Below, piece after piece: positions 10,679 through 18,609 of a stretch of DNA of 64,000 nt. The stretch is taken from assembly GCA_934486825.1 (NCBI GenBank), contig CAKSQF010000006.1, positions 1-64,000 of the forward strand. The letters are read 5' to 3'. The first letter of the stretch is position 1, and the number at the start of each line of letters is the position of its first letter. This stretch comes from an uncultured Eubacteriales bacterium (GTDB taxonomy: Bacteria > Bacillota > Clostridia > Oscillospirales > CAG-272). The notes beneath the pieces were generated by a model that was given only the letters and a program-made list of their open reading frames with translations, had not been told where the DNA came from and did no database searches. Made by a program: the position numbers and the translations under genes.

Positions 10679-11332
10679 TCAGATCTTGTAGTAGTCGAGC
10701 TTTTTTTCAAGCTTTCCAAAAAGAATCGTAAGCAGACCCGAAAAAGCAAGATAAAAAGCACCGGTGTAGAAGAGAGGCCAGATCAACCCCTTTGCCGCAA
10801 ATTTTTCTGCTGCTCTGATTATTTCGGCAACGGCAATGACTCTTACAAGTGACGTGTCCTTTACCAGTGTTATAATTTCATTGCTCATCGGGGGGAGTAT
10901 ACGTTTCACGACCTGCATAAGTATTATTTTAACGAAAATTTGTTTTTTGTCAAGCCCCAGAACAAGACCTGCTTCATATTGACCGCCTGATATGCTCTCA
11001 ATTCCGCCGCGATATATTTCCGAAAAATAACATGCGTAGTTTATAACAAAGGTAATCAGCGCCGCAAGAAATCTGTTGCCGGCGAAAATCGGATTGCCGA
11101 ACAAAATCCCGGGTGCGAAAAAAACCACGAGTATCTGAAGCATCAGAGGCGTGCCTCTGATGATCCAGATGAAAAACCTGACTGCCAGCGAAAGCGGCTT
11201 GAATTTTGATTTTGAGCCGAATGTAAGCAGAAGACCCAGCGGAAGTGAGAACAGAAGGGTTAGTGCAAATAATTCGACAGTGGTCAGAAATCCGTTTAAA
11301 AGCGACAGTGTGACTTCTGTAAATTGTCCCAT
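10679..11332 (-). CDS. Polar amino acid ABC transporter permease
   Basis: 217 aa inner-membrane permease of the HisM/GlnP family with about five hydrophobic segments. It has the family N-terminus (SLLNGFLTTVELFALTL), RGTPLMLQ and an EAA-type coupling loop around EAGLVLGLDKKQIFVKIILMQ. The ATG lies one base after the binding-protein stop codon, so translation is probably coupled. A single permease gene is present, so the transporter is likely a homodimer. Confidence 0.93.
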   Translation of the reverse strand: MGQFTEVTLSLLNGFLTTVELFALTLLFSLPLGLLLTFGSKSKFKPLSLAVRFFIWIIRGTPLMLQILVVFFAPGILFGNPIFAGNRFLAALITFVINYACYFSEIYRGGIESISGGQYEAGLVLGLDKKQIFVKIILMQVVKRILPPMSNEIITLVKDTSLVRVIAVAEIIRAAEKFAAKGLIWPLFYTGAFYLAFSGLLTILFGKLEKKLDYYKI

Positions 11333-11333
11333 A

Positions 11334-12125
11334 TTATTTTACCAGTGCGTTTTCGAGTCCGTATTTTTTCGCGAGATCGGCGATTTCACCGCTCTTTTTC
11401 AGATCGGAGAGGATTGTGTTGACTTTTTCGGTAATATCACTTCCGCGGCGGAATGCGATTGAATAATATTCATTTTGGGAATCTATGATGCCGTCAAGAA
11501 TCTTTAATCCCGAAAAATTGCTGCCTTCCTTGTTTATAAGGTAATTCGCCATTGTGAAATCTATAACGGCTGCATCAACGGTCCCTGCAACAAGCTCTGT
11601 GAGCGCATCAATCTGCGAGTCTTTTTCGATAAGCTTTGCTTTGTTCAGAGCTTTCGAGATCAGCTCCTCTCCGGCAGACCCGGATTCCGCGGCAATGTTC
11701 GTGCCGTCAAACGACTGACTGTTCGCGTATTTGTCCGAATCCGTGTTTTTTACAACTATAACCTGTCTGTTTATCATGTAATAATCGCTCATGCTCATGT
11801 TTTCGGCACGCTCGCTGTCCCATGTAAGTCCGTTCCATATGCAGTCTATCGTCTTGCCTGCCAGTTCACCCTCTTTTGTTTTCCAGTTGATCTCCTGAAA
11901 TTCAACTTCAACACCGAGTTTTTTGAATACGAGACGCGCAAGCTCTGCATCAAATCCGGTCCATTCCCCGTTCTCTTTGTAGTCCATGGGTTCAAAATCG
12001 GTTATGCCGATAATGATTTTTCCCTTGTTCTTTATGTATTCATAGTCCGAATCGTTCCTGCTTGCACATGCAACTGCCGAAAAAAGCATCAGAACCGCCA
12101 AAAATAAAAGAATTGTTTTTTTCAT
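11334..12125 (-). CDS. Amino acid ABC transporter substrate-binding lipoprotein
   Basis: 263 aa extracellular lipoprotein. It has a Lys-rich start, a hydrophobic core and lipobox FSAVAC with Cys20 as the lipidation site. The mature protein is a type II periplasmic-binding fold: the conserved segment GKIIIGITDFEPMDY and FDAELARLVFKKLGVEVEF at the start, and the hinge region with AVIDFTMANYL. It binds the amino acid outside and delivers it to the permease encoded next. First gene of the operon, behind a good promoter (12158-12186). Confidence 0.93.
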   Translation of the reverse strand: MKKTILLFLAVLMLFSAVACASRNDSDYEYIKNKGKIIIGITDFEPMDYKENGEWTGFDAELARLVFKKLGVEVEFQEINWKTKEGELAGKTIDCIWNGLTWDSERAENMSMSDYYMINRQVIVVKNTDSDKYANSQSFDGTNIAAESGSAGEELISKALNKAKLIEKDSQIDALTELVAGTVDAAVIDFTMANYLINKEGSNFSGLKILDGIIDSQNEYYSIAFRRGSDITEKVNTILSDLKKSGEIADLAKKYGLENALVK

Positions 12126-12157
12126 TTTTCCTTACCTCGTTTTTGATTGATGCTGAC

Positions 12158-12186
12158 ATTATACTTTATCACGCTAAATTTGTAAA
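12158..12186 (-). promoter_or_regulatory. Promoter of amino acid ABC operon
   Basis: Minus-strand TTTACA (12181-12186), 17 nt spacer, TATAAT (12158-12163), about 25 nt before the lipoprotein ATG. No attenuator is visible in the short leader. Confidence 0.8.
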
Positions 12187-12265
12187 GTGTTTTTCGCAAA
12201 AAAAATATATTTTGTATACATGCACAAAAACATGAGATGAATCCGCACTTTATCTGACTAAAGCA

Positions 12266-12305
12266 ATAAAAAGCGAAGGCAGCACCTCAATCGGTGTTGC
12301 CTTCG
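12266..12305 (-). terminator. Terminator after the FAD oxidoreductase-like gene
   Basis: On the minus strand GAAGGCAACACC pairs with GGTGCTGCCTTC (one G-U), followed by GC and a T-run ending near 12266. It lies 12 nt after the stop codon of the gene ending at 12317. Confidence 0.85.
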
Positions 12306-12316
12306 GAAGTACGACA

Positions 12317-13423
12317 CTATCTGTACCGAATATCATGGTTTTTTTCAGCGGGCACATTGCCTGTTGCTTTGTTTTTTGCTTTCAGTATTTCGTATGACAG
12401 CGCTTTGGCGGCTATCATGCTTCCGACGCATCCTTGAATATCGAAACCGCAGGCTGTCAGCCAAAATGGCATATCCGGTGATCTTTTTACTATATATGGG
12501 ATATTTCCGACATATAATTTGTCCTTGGTAAACCACACGTTTCGTATGACAGCGTCCCCGAAGCATGTTTTGACTTTTTTTTCAAACCTTTCTATCGGCA
12601 CAGTCGGGTCTGAAAGATCGGGAAAGAAAAACGGACTGACGGCAAGAACGCTGTTTCTGTTCTTTATGAATTTGATTTCGCCGTTCATATCAAAAAGGAT
12701 TCCGTCGGAAAAATCTATATTTGCAAGCTCGTATACCATTTGTCTTGCCCTGTATGTTTTTTTCTTCTCCGGATAATCGTACATGTCACTCGTTACAATG
12801 AAGTCTGCCGTGATCTCACCTTTTTTTGTTATGACCTTGTGATTTTTTATCGATAAAACAGGCGTTTTTTCATATAAATTCAACTCGGCGGCAAGCGTGT
12901 CCGCAAATAAAAGAGGATTGAAAACAAGCTGATCCTCAAAATCCGAGATGCCTTTTACGGGGAAAGGCATTTCACTGCCTGCCTTGGGATTTGTAAACAG
13001 TCCGTACGACATGGCTGTGTCCGAGAAAGTTTTGATTTTCAAACGACTTTTTTCACTGTATGCGGTTGCACGAACAAATTGCATCAGGCTGTCTGCCATA
13101 TACTTTTTTTCGAGCCTTACGAATTCGTGAACTGCATTTTTTCTCATATTGATGTTACTTATTGTACAGTTCCTGCCCGATTGATTTGCTTTTGACAGCA
13201 TATCCGGAGAGAAGGTCATTATATCTCCCGTCATTCTTGCACTGTCGCTGTTATCTATTGTCGATGATTCGATAACAACCGAACCGCACCCCGCCTCCTT
13301 TAGAAAAATTGCGGTAAGGATATTTGTCATGTCGGCACCTATTAAAACCACATCTGTTGTCAGGTTTTCGTTAAGCTCGCGGCGGCTGTTCGGGGTATAT
13401 GCACGCGTCCATATTGTATTCAT
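12317..13423 (-). CDS. Degenerate FAD-dependent oxidoreductase (DAO-like)
   Basis: 368 aa protein with the layout of clostridial DAO-fold oxidoreductases: an N-terminus like IWTRAY followed by a Rossmann strand DVVLIG, then AIFLKEAG and VVIESSTI. The dinucleotide-binding GxGxxG is replaced by GADMTN (residues 29-34), so FAD binding in the usual way is doubtful. Many relatives of this type carry a C-terminal Rieske [2Fe-2S] domain and reach about 500 aa; here there is none. The frame is intact, with SD AAGGG before the ATG and a terminator behind, so the gene looks expressed. It may be a pseudoenzyme or have a changed cofactor. Monocistronic; neighbours give no clue to a substrate. Confidence 0.6.
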   Translation of the reverse strand: MNTIWTRAYTPNSRRELNENLTTDVVLIGADMTNILTAIFLKEAGCGSVVIESSTIDNSDSARMTGDIMTFSPDMLSKANQSGRNCTISNINMRKNAVHEFVRLEKKYMADSLMQFVRATAYSEKSRLKIKTFSDTAMSYGLFTNPKAGSEMPFPVKGISDFEDQLVFNPLLFADTLAAELNLYEKTPVLSIKNHKVITKKGEITADFIVTSDMYDYPEKKKTYRARQMVYELANIDFSDGILFDMNGEIKFIKNRNSVLAVSPFFFPDLSDPTVPIERFEKKVKTCFGDAVIRNVWFTKDKLYVGNIPYIVKRSPDMPFWLTACGFDIQGCVGSMIAAKALSYEILKAKNKATGNVPAEKNHDIRYR

Positions 13424-13474
13424 TTTTTATCCCTTCTTTATTTATCTCAATAAAATAATTTTGGACGCAAACAG

Positions 13475-13514
13475 TAAAAAAATACATGCCGAAATCAAAT
13501 TCCGACATGTATTT
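13475..13514 (-). terminator. mgtE terminator
   Basis: AATACATGTCGGAA / TTTCGGCATGTATT hairpin (one G-U) followed on the minus strand by seven T (13476-13482). It separates mgtE from the oxidoreductase-like gene downstream. Confidence 0.85.
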
Positions 13515-13532
13515 TGTTCTTTCTTGGATTGT

Positions 13533-14903
13533 CTACAACTTGAGAATCAGATGTGCAAAACCAAAGTAGATAAGAAGTGATAGCGCATCTACGACAGTTG
13601 TTATGAAGGGCGATGCCATGACTGCCGGATCAAACCCCAGCTTCTGTGCAACAATCGGAAGCGAACAACCTATAAATTTAGCAAACAGAACTGTTGCAAA
13701 AAGGGTAAGGCATACGACTGTTATGACCGGAATCGTAAGACCCGGTGTCTTCATTATGAGTTTGTCGATGACGATTATCTTCAGAAAGTTTGCACATGCA
13801 AGCGTCAGTCCGCATAGAAATGCGACCCGCAATTCCTTCCATTGAACCTTGAAAATATCTCTGAACCTGATCTCCTGTAATGACAGACCGCGTATAACGG
13901 TGACCGATGCCTGTGAACCCGAATTTCCTCCGGTGTCCATGAGCATCGGTATAAAAGCGGTAAGTGCGACCGATGCCGCAAGAGCATCTTCGAATCTTGT
14001 AATGATTATACCGGTAAAGGTTGCCGATATCATAAGAAGCAAAAGCCAGGGGATCCTTGATTTCCAGATGGAAAATACTCCGGTTTTCAGATACGGCTCG
14101 TCATTCGGCGTAATAGCTGCCATGACCTGAATGTCTTCCTCGACCTCTTCGGAAAGCACATCCATTGCATCGTCATATGTTACTATGCCGACAAGTCTGT
14201 TTTCCGCATCGACCACCGGTAAAGCCAGAAAGCCGTATTCAAGAAAAATCGCGCCTACCTTTTCACGGTCCTCAAGAGTGTTTACGCTGATAATGTTTGT
14301 TTCCATGATGTCGGATACATATTTTTTGTCGGTGAGAAGCATATCCTTCACGGTGACCACACCGATAAGATGTCTGTTGTTGTCGGTGATGTAGCATGTG
14401 TATATGGTTTCCTTGTCAACGCCGGTTTTCTTTATTGAGCGGAACGCCTCGTCAATCGTCATTCCGGCTTTCAGCCCGACATATTCAACCGTCATTATGC
14501 TTCCCGCCGAGTCATCGGGATAATTGAGGATTTCGTTTATCCATTTCCGCGTTTGTGAATCGGTATTGGCGATAATACGGCTGACAACATTTGCGGGCAT
14601 CTCTTCAATAAGGTCAACCGTGTCGTCGAGAAACATTTCGTTCAGAACATCCCGGAGCTCGCTGTCCGAAAAACTCTTGATAAGCTCATGCTGGGTATCG
14701 TGATCCATTTCCACGAATACCTCGGCGGCCAGTTCCTTTGAAAGGAGCCTGAAGAGAACGGGGCGCTGCTCTGCCGAGATTTCCGATAAATATCCCGACA
14801 GGTCAACCGGATTTTCTTTGTCGAGCAAACTTTTAATTTGTGAAAACTTTCTTTCGTCAAGCAGTTTTGTTACTGCCTCTTCGAGTTTTTCGTTGTTTTC
14901 CAT
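13533..14903 (-). CDS. mgtE: Magnesium transporter MgtE
   Basis: 456 aa Mg2+ channel/transporter. The N-terminal superhelical MgtE_N domain (about 1-125) is followed by two CBS domains (about 130-250, e.g. YTCYITDNNRHLIGVV and LPVVDAENRLVGIVTYDD) and five C-terminal transmembrane helices, with the pore-lining segments ALTAFIPMLMDTGGNSGSQAS and DPAVMASPFITTVVDALSL. I chose the ATG at 14901-14903 (SD GAAAGGAA upstream) over an in-frame TTG nine codons earlier. The leader is short and I see no M-box, so the regulation is probably protein-level Mg2+ sensing by the N and CBS domains, as known for the family. Confidence 0.95.
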   Translation of the reverse strand: MENNEKLEEAVTKLLDERKFSQIKSLLDKENPVDLSGYLSEISAEQRPVLFRLLSKELAAEVFVEMDHDTQHELIKSFSDSELRDVLNEMFLDDTVDLIEEMPANVVSRIIANTDSQTRKWINEILNYPDDSAGSIMTVEYVGLKAGMTIDEAFRSIKKTGVDKETIYTCYITDNNRHLIGVVTVKDMLLTDKKYVSDIMETNIISVNTLEDREKVGAIFLEYGFLALPVVDAENRLVGIVTYDDAMDVLSEEVEEDIQVMAAITPNDEPYLKTGVFSIWKSRIPWLLLLMISATFTGIIITRFEDALAASVALTAFIPMLMDTGGNSGSQASVTVIRGLSLQEIRFRDIFKVQWKELRVAFLCGLTLACANFLKIIVIDKLIMKTPGLTIPVITVVCLTLFATVLFAKFIGCSLPIVAQKLGFDPAVMASPFITTVVDALSLLIYFGFAHLILKL

Positions 14904-15079
14904 ATCTCTTTTCCTTTCAAAAAAAATCAACGCCTCAGACCGTCGGCAACCAACTGTATACCAAGCGTTTTAATACCCAATCAAACAGTAATGTAGCACA
15001 AAATTATGAAACTATAATTAAACAAATGTTAATATTATCTTAACGAAAAACAAAAAAACTCATTGAAAAGAAAAAACAC

Positions 15080-15108
15080 TTGACAAGAAAGATCAAAAAA
15101 CATATAAT
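15080..15108 (+). promoter_or_regulatory. Aspartokinase promoter
   Basis: TTGACA (15080-15085), 17 nt spacer, TATAAT (15103-15108). The transcript would start near 15115, immediately upstream of a small leader ORF and about 80 nt before the aspartokinase start. Confidence 0.9.
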
Positions 15109-15127
15109 GTAAAGAAAGGTGAAAACG

Positions 15128-15160
15128 ATGAACAAATCAGAAGGATATTTCGGACCGTAA
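15128..15160 (+). CDS. Putative leader peptide MNKSEGYFGP
   Basis: A ten-codon ORF with AAAGGTG as SD about 6 nt upstream of its ATG, located between a perfect promoter and lysC. It ends in Gly-Pro-stop. The stop codon falls in the loop of an inverted repeat (15147-15173: ATTTCGGA / TCCGAAAT), so a ribosome terminating slowly would cover both arms. It contains no run of Lys, Thr or Met codons, so it is not an obvious charged-tRNA attenuator. The function is inferred only from position and architecture. Confidence 0.45.
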   Translation: MNKSEGYFGP

Positions 15161-15173
15161 TCCGATCCGAAAT
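15147..15173 (+). repeat. Inverted repeat between leader ORF and lysC
   Basis: Perfect 8 bp arms ATTTCGGA and TCCGAAAT around an 11 nt loop containing the leader ORF stop codon. The second arm is directly followed by GAAAGGA, the only SD-like sequence for lysC. No U-run follows, so it is not a classical terminator. Confidence 0.6.
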
Positions 15174-15193
15174 GAAAGGATATATAACAAGTA

Positions 15194-16522
15194 ATGAAAA
15201 GCGATATAAATGTAAAGGTCGTAAAATTCGGCGGAAGTTCGCTCGCTGATGCAAAACAATTCGAAAAGGTTGCCGCTATAATAGAATCTGATAAATCCAG
15301 AAAGTTTGTGATACCGTCTGCACCGGGGAAACGCTTCAGGGAAGATGAAAAGGTTACCGATCTGCTTTACGAATGTTATGAGCTTGCTGCCGCTGACAAG
15401 GATTTCACGGATTGTTTTAATAAAATAAAGGATAGATATGATTCGATCATCAGCGGACTTTCTCTTGATATTTCACTTGACGAAGAATACGATGTTATCG
15501 AAAAATCCCTCAGAACCTCGCCACGGCGCGACTATACGGCGAGTCGCGGGGAGTACCTGAACGGAATCTTACTTTCGAAGTATCTCGGTTTTGCTTTTGT
15601 TGATGCGGCAGATGTGATATATTTCGGCGAGGACGGTCAGTATGATGTTGAAAAGACCGATAAAGCAGTCAGAGACCGGCTGTCGGCGTTTGAATATGCG
15701 GTTGTTCCCGGTTTCTACGGAAGGGGCGCCGACGGAAACATAAAAACATTCTCAAGGGGAGGTAGCGATATAACCGGATCAATTGTTTCGCGTGCAGTCG
15801 ACGCCGATTTATATGAGAACTGGACAGATGTGTCGGGATTTCTTATGGCTGATCCGCGGATTGTTGAAAATCCGACTGTCATTGAAACGGTGACTTATTC
15901 GGAGCTTCGCGAACTCTCGTATATGGGTGCGACGGTTCTGCATGAGGAGGCGGTATTTCCGGTGCGGATTGCGGGTATACCCATAAACATCCGCAATACA
16001 AACCGTCCGGAGGATTCGGGAACGATGATAGTATTGCGCACTCCGATCGAAAAAATGTGTGAGGGTATAACCGGTATTGCCGGTCATAAAGGCTTTTCCG
16101 TTATAAATATAGAAAAGGATATGATGAACAGTCAGGTCGGCTTTGCGCTGAAGGTGTTGGCTGTTCTGGCAAAATACAATGTTTCGTTTGAGCATATTCC
16201 GTCGGGTATAGATACAATCGGTATTGTTGTGTCAAGCTCTGCACTGAATTCTCACAGACATGAAATAGTCGATGAAATACGGAAAGCCGTAAATCCGGAT
16301 AATCTTTATATAGAAGACGGGCTCGCTCTTGTTGCGGTTGTCGGTCAGGGAATGGTCAGAAATATAGGTACTGCATCGAGGATCATTTCGGCAGTTGCAC
16401 AGGCTGATGTCAACATAAGAATGATGGATCAGGGAACACGTGAGAACAATATTATTCTTTCGGTTGAGGAGGCAGATTTCGAAAAGACTGTGCGGGTAAT
16501 TTATGATGAATTTTCCGTATGA
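15194..16522 (+). CDS. lysC: Aspartate kinase
   Basis: First step of the aspartate pathway: phosphorylates Asp toward Lys, Thr and Met. The amino acid kinase domain (about 1-290) starts with VVKFGGSSLAD, with later family blocks such as SRGEYLNGILLSKYLG, FSRGGSDITGSIVS and YENWTDVSGFLMADPRIV. Two C-terminal ACT domains follow (about 310-442; e.g. VNIEKDMMNSQVGFALKVL and ALVAVVGQGMVRNIG), which bind the feedback amino acid. 442 aa is the usual size of the clostridial monofunctional form. The SD (GAAAGGA) is 13-14 nt from the ATG, longer than ideal. The gene end overlaps the FkbM gene by 20 nt. Confidence 0.94.
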   Translation: MKSDINVKVVKFGGSSLADAKQFEKVAAIIESDKSRKFVIPSAPGKRFREDEKVTDLLYECYELAAADKDFTDCFNKIKDRYDSIISGLSLDISLDEEYDVIEKSLRTSPRRDYTASRGEYLNGILLSKYLGFAFVDAADVIYFGEDGQYDVEKTDKAVRDRLSAFEYAVVPGFYGRGADGNIKTFSRGGSDITGSIVSRAVDADLYENWTDVSGFLMADPRIVENPTVIETVTYSELRELSYMGATVLHEEAVFPVRIAGIPINIRNTNRPEDSGTMIVLRTPIEKMCEGITGIAGHKGFSVINIEKDMMNSQVGFALKVLAVLAKYNVSFEHIPSGIDTIGIVVSSSALNSHRHEIVDEIRKAVNPDNLYIEDGLALVAVVGQGMVRNIGTASRIISAVAQADVNIRMMDQGTRENNIILSVEEADFEKTVRVIYDEFSV

Positions 16523-17606
16523 TATTTTCGGCTTGTCCGAAAAGAACGACATGTGGGAAGAACTTCGGCAGAGTAAAAAACCGATCGTAATGTACGGCAT
16601 GGGTGACGGTGCCGATAAGATTCTCGCGGTTCTTGAGAGCCGCGGGATTTCTGTATCCGATTTTTTTGCTTCGGACGGATTTGTGAGGGGACAGACATTT
16701 CACTCAAAAAAGGTGTTGTCTTTTTCTGAAATAAAAAACAAATATGAGGATTTTGTAATTATACTCTCCTTCGGCAGCAGCAGGAGAGAGGTACTTGATT
16801 TTATTTACAGCCTTGACGATGCTTATGATGTTCGCGTTCCTGATCTTCCGGTCTGCGGAAACGGACTTTTTGATAAAGCTGCTTTTCTGACCGAGTACGA
16901 CAATGTCATCAGAGCACGATCACTTTTGTCTGACGAGCGCTCTGTTAACCTCTTTGATGACCTTGTCAGATATAAACTGAGCGGTAAGATCGAATTTCTG
17001 CGGAATAATTTTTCTACAGTTGGCGATATGTACAACGAGCTTCTGCCGACTGAAAAATATGTGACTGCATTGGATCTCGGTGCATATATCGGTGATAGCG
17101 CGGTCCGGATGACAGAATATTTTGGCAACATCCAGAAAATTATTGCTGTTGAACCGGACAAGCGTTCCTTCGGAAAGCTGTCTCTTTTTGCCGACGGTAT
17201 TACCGGTGTGCGAATTCTGCCGATAAACGTTTGTGTTGCCGATTTCGTGGGCGAGACACAGTTTTCGCAGGAGGGTAACAGGAATTCGTCCGTGAACGGA
17301 AGAAAGAAACAAAGTACGGTAAAAGTTTCGACTGTTGACAGTATTGTCGGTGATGAAAAAATAGATTATATCAAAATTGATGTTGAAGGAAACGAAGCGT
17401 CAGCTTTGCGCGGCGGGCTTGAAACAATGAAAAGGTGTATGCCGGACATTGCTTTGTCTGTCTATCACCGCGCGAACGATTTTTTTGAACTGATCTTATA
17501 TCTTCATGAAATATGTCCCGAGTACAGACTTTATCTGCGGCGTCCCGAATATCTGCCTCCGTGGGATATTACATTGTTTGCGCTGAGCAATTGTAAAGAT
17601 AAATAA
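16503..17606 (+). CDS. FkbM family methyltransferase
   Basis: 367 aa. The first ~130 residues resemble the nucleotide/SAM-like N-terminal segment (KPIVMYGMGDGADKILAVL, a Rossmann-type turn) often found on FkbM proteins. The C-terminal half is the SAM-dependent methyltransferase, with ALDLGAYIGDSAVRM (motif I), IIAVEPDKRSFGKL and IDYIKIDVEGNEASALRG, the FkbM hallmark. These enzymes O-methylate sugars or other small molecules; the substrate here is unknown. Starts 20 nt inside lysC (two ATGs in tandem), indicating translational coupling, but there is no obvious pathway link to aspartokinase. Confidence 0.85.
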   Translation: MMNFPYDIFGLSEKNDMWEELRQSKKPIVMYGMGDGADKILAVLESRGISVSDFFASDGFVRGQTFHSKKVLSFSEIKNKYEDFVIILSFGSSRREVLDFIYSLDDAYDVRVPDLPVCGNGLFDKAAFLTEYDNVIRARSLLSDERSVNLFDDLVRYKLSGKIEFLRNNFSTVGDMYNELLPTEKYVTALDLGAYIGDSAVRMTEYFGNIQKIIAVEPDKRSFGKLSLFADGITGVRILPINVCVADFVGETQFSQEGNRNSSVNGRKKQSTVKVSTVDSIVGDEKIDYIKIDVEGNEASALRGGLETMKRCMPDIALSVYHRANDFFELILYLHEICPEYRLYLRRPEYLPPWDITLFALSNCKDK

Positions 17607-17633
17607 ATATAAGCCGAAAAAAATAAAAATCTA

Positions 17634-17661
17634 TTGACAAAATAAGTGTTTGTGATATAAT
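17634..17661 (+). promoter_or_regulatory. folT promoter
   Basis: TTGACA (17634-17639), 16 nt spacer, TATAAT (17656-17661). The riboswitch begins about 11 nt downstream of the -10 box. Confidence 0.85.
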
Positions 17662-17671
17662 CATTATACTT

Positions 17672-17770
17672 ACAGAGTAGGGTTCATGGCGTGAAGTGAT
17701 GTGCGGACGGGGAGTTGCCGCGCAGACGAAAACGGATTGCGTTGCGGTCATGATCCCGCATCCCGCTGTT
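17672..17770 (+). promoter_or_regulatory. Tetrahydrofolate (THF) riboswitch
   Basis: The sequence follows the THF type I riboswitch plan: AGAGTAG and TTCATGGCGTGAAGTG at the 5' side, a GC-rich GGACGGGGAGTTGCC segment, and a 3' half with GCGGTCATGATCCCGCATCCCGCTG, closed by ACAG/CTGT. It sits directly upstream of an ECF folate-transporter component, the classic gene context. Expression output is probably translational: CTTCCTC (about 17780-17786) can pair with the GGAGGAG of the folT ribosome-binding site (7 bp, one G-U). I see no clear intrinsic terminator before the gene. Confidence 0.82.
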
Positions 17771-17828
17771 GCATAAGGGCTTCCTCGTGTGGCGAATTTT
17801 TTGCGGATTGCTGTAGGAGGAGGTTTAT

Positions 17829-18587
17829 ATGTTGAAAAAAAGAGACTGTACAAGTTTGTTCAAAACTCCTTTTTCGCGTCGGTATTGGTGTCTTGCCGCC
17901 GATGAGTTCAAGGATATCAGAATGATTCTGATTGCCGCTCTTGTGGTGGCTGTCCGTGTCGCCCTGCGTCCGTATTCAAATTCTCTTCAGATTGCTCCGA
18001 ATCTGACGATAAATCTGTCTTTCTGGATCAATGCAGCCGGATCGATGATTTACGGTCCGCTTGTCGGGCTTTTATCCGGGGCTGTAAGCGATACTTTGAG
18101 TTGTATAATTTTCCCGAGCGGGGCGTACTTTTTTCCGTTTATATTTGTTGAGATGCTCGGATGCTTTGTTTTCGGCATTTTTCTGTACAGAGCGGATTTG
18201 TCGGCGATAAGGATAATATTTTCAAGAGTCGCTGTCGTTGTTACATGTAATTTTATTGTCAATCCGATAGTTATGGTGTTTTATTATCGGATTTTTTATC
18301 CGGATTCCACCTACACGCTTTACAGTGTCACTCTTACGGTTTTAAAGGCTCTCCTGACCTTTCCGTTTGAGGCACTTATACTGATTTTCTTTATTTCGGC
18401 GGTGATAAACCCGTTGAAAAAAATGAAGCTGTTGCCTAACACGCAGAACAAAATAAAAATAACAAAGGGGCTTATCGTTCTTATTGTTTGTATTTTCGTT
18501 GTTGCGGTTGTTTTGTTTGTCGGGTTGAAATTTTTCGGATTTTATGACTTTTTGAAATCTGCCGTAAAGGCATTTTTTAATAAATGA
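17829..18587 (+). CDS. folT: ECF transporter S component, folate family
   Basis: 252 aa integral membrane protein with about six hydrophobic helices, the S (substrate-capture) subunit of an energy-coupling-factor importer. The first helix region (MILIAALVVAVRVALRP) and the FWINAAGSMIYGPLVGLLSGAVSDTLSCIIFPSGAYFFPFIF block are typical of the folate-type S subunits. A hydrophobic C-terminal helix (about 205-230) extends past the usual core. Strong SD AGGAGGAGG five nt before the ATG. No EcfA/EcfT genes lie in this window, so it must use a shared module encoded elsewhere. The THF riboswitch supports folate as substrate. Confidence 0.88.
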   Translation: MLKKRDCTSLFKTPFSRRYWCLAADEFKDIRMILIAALVVAVRVALRPYSNSLQIAPNLTINLSFWINAAGSMIYGPLVGLLSGAVSDTLSCIIFPSGAYFFPFIFVEMLGCFVFGIFLYRADLSAIRIIFSRVAVVVTCNFIVNPIVMVFYYRIFYPDSTYTLYSVTLTVLKALLTFPFEALILIFFISAVINPLKKMKLLPNTQNKIKITKGLIVLIVCIFVVAVVLFVGLKFFGFYDFLKSAVKAFFNK

Positions 18588-18609
18588 TATCAGATAAGGA
18601 GCATAGGAT

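Noticed and set aside
14904..15060. Possible M-box upstream of mgtE
   Set aside because: The leader is short and AT-rich with no conserved M-box elements that I can recognise.
15109..15193. Lysine riboswitch before lysC
   Set aside because: Only ~80 nt are available, far below the ~170 nt lysine aptamer, and none of its conserved segments are present.
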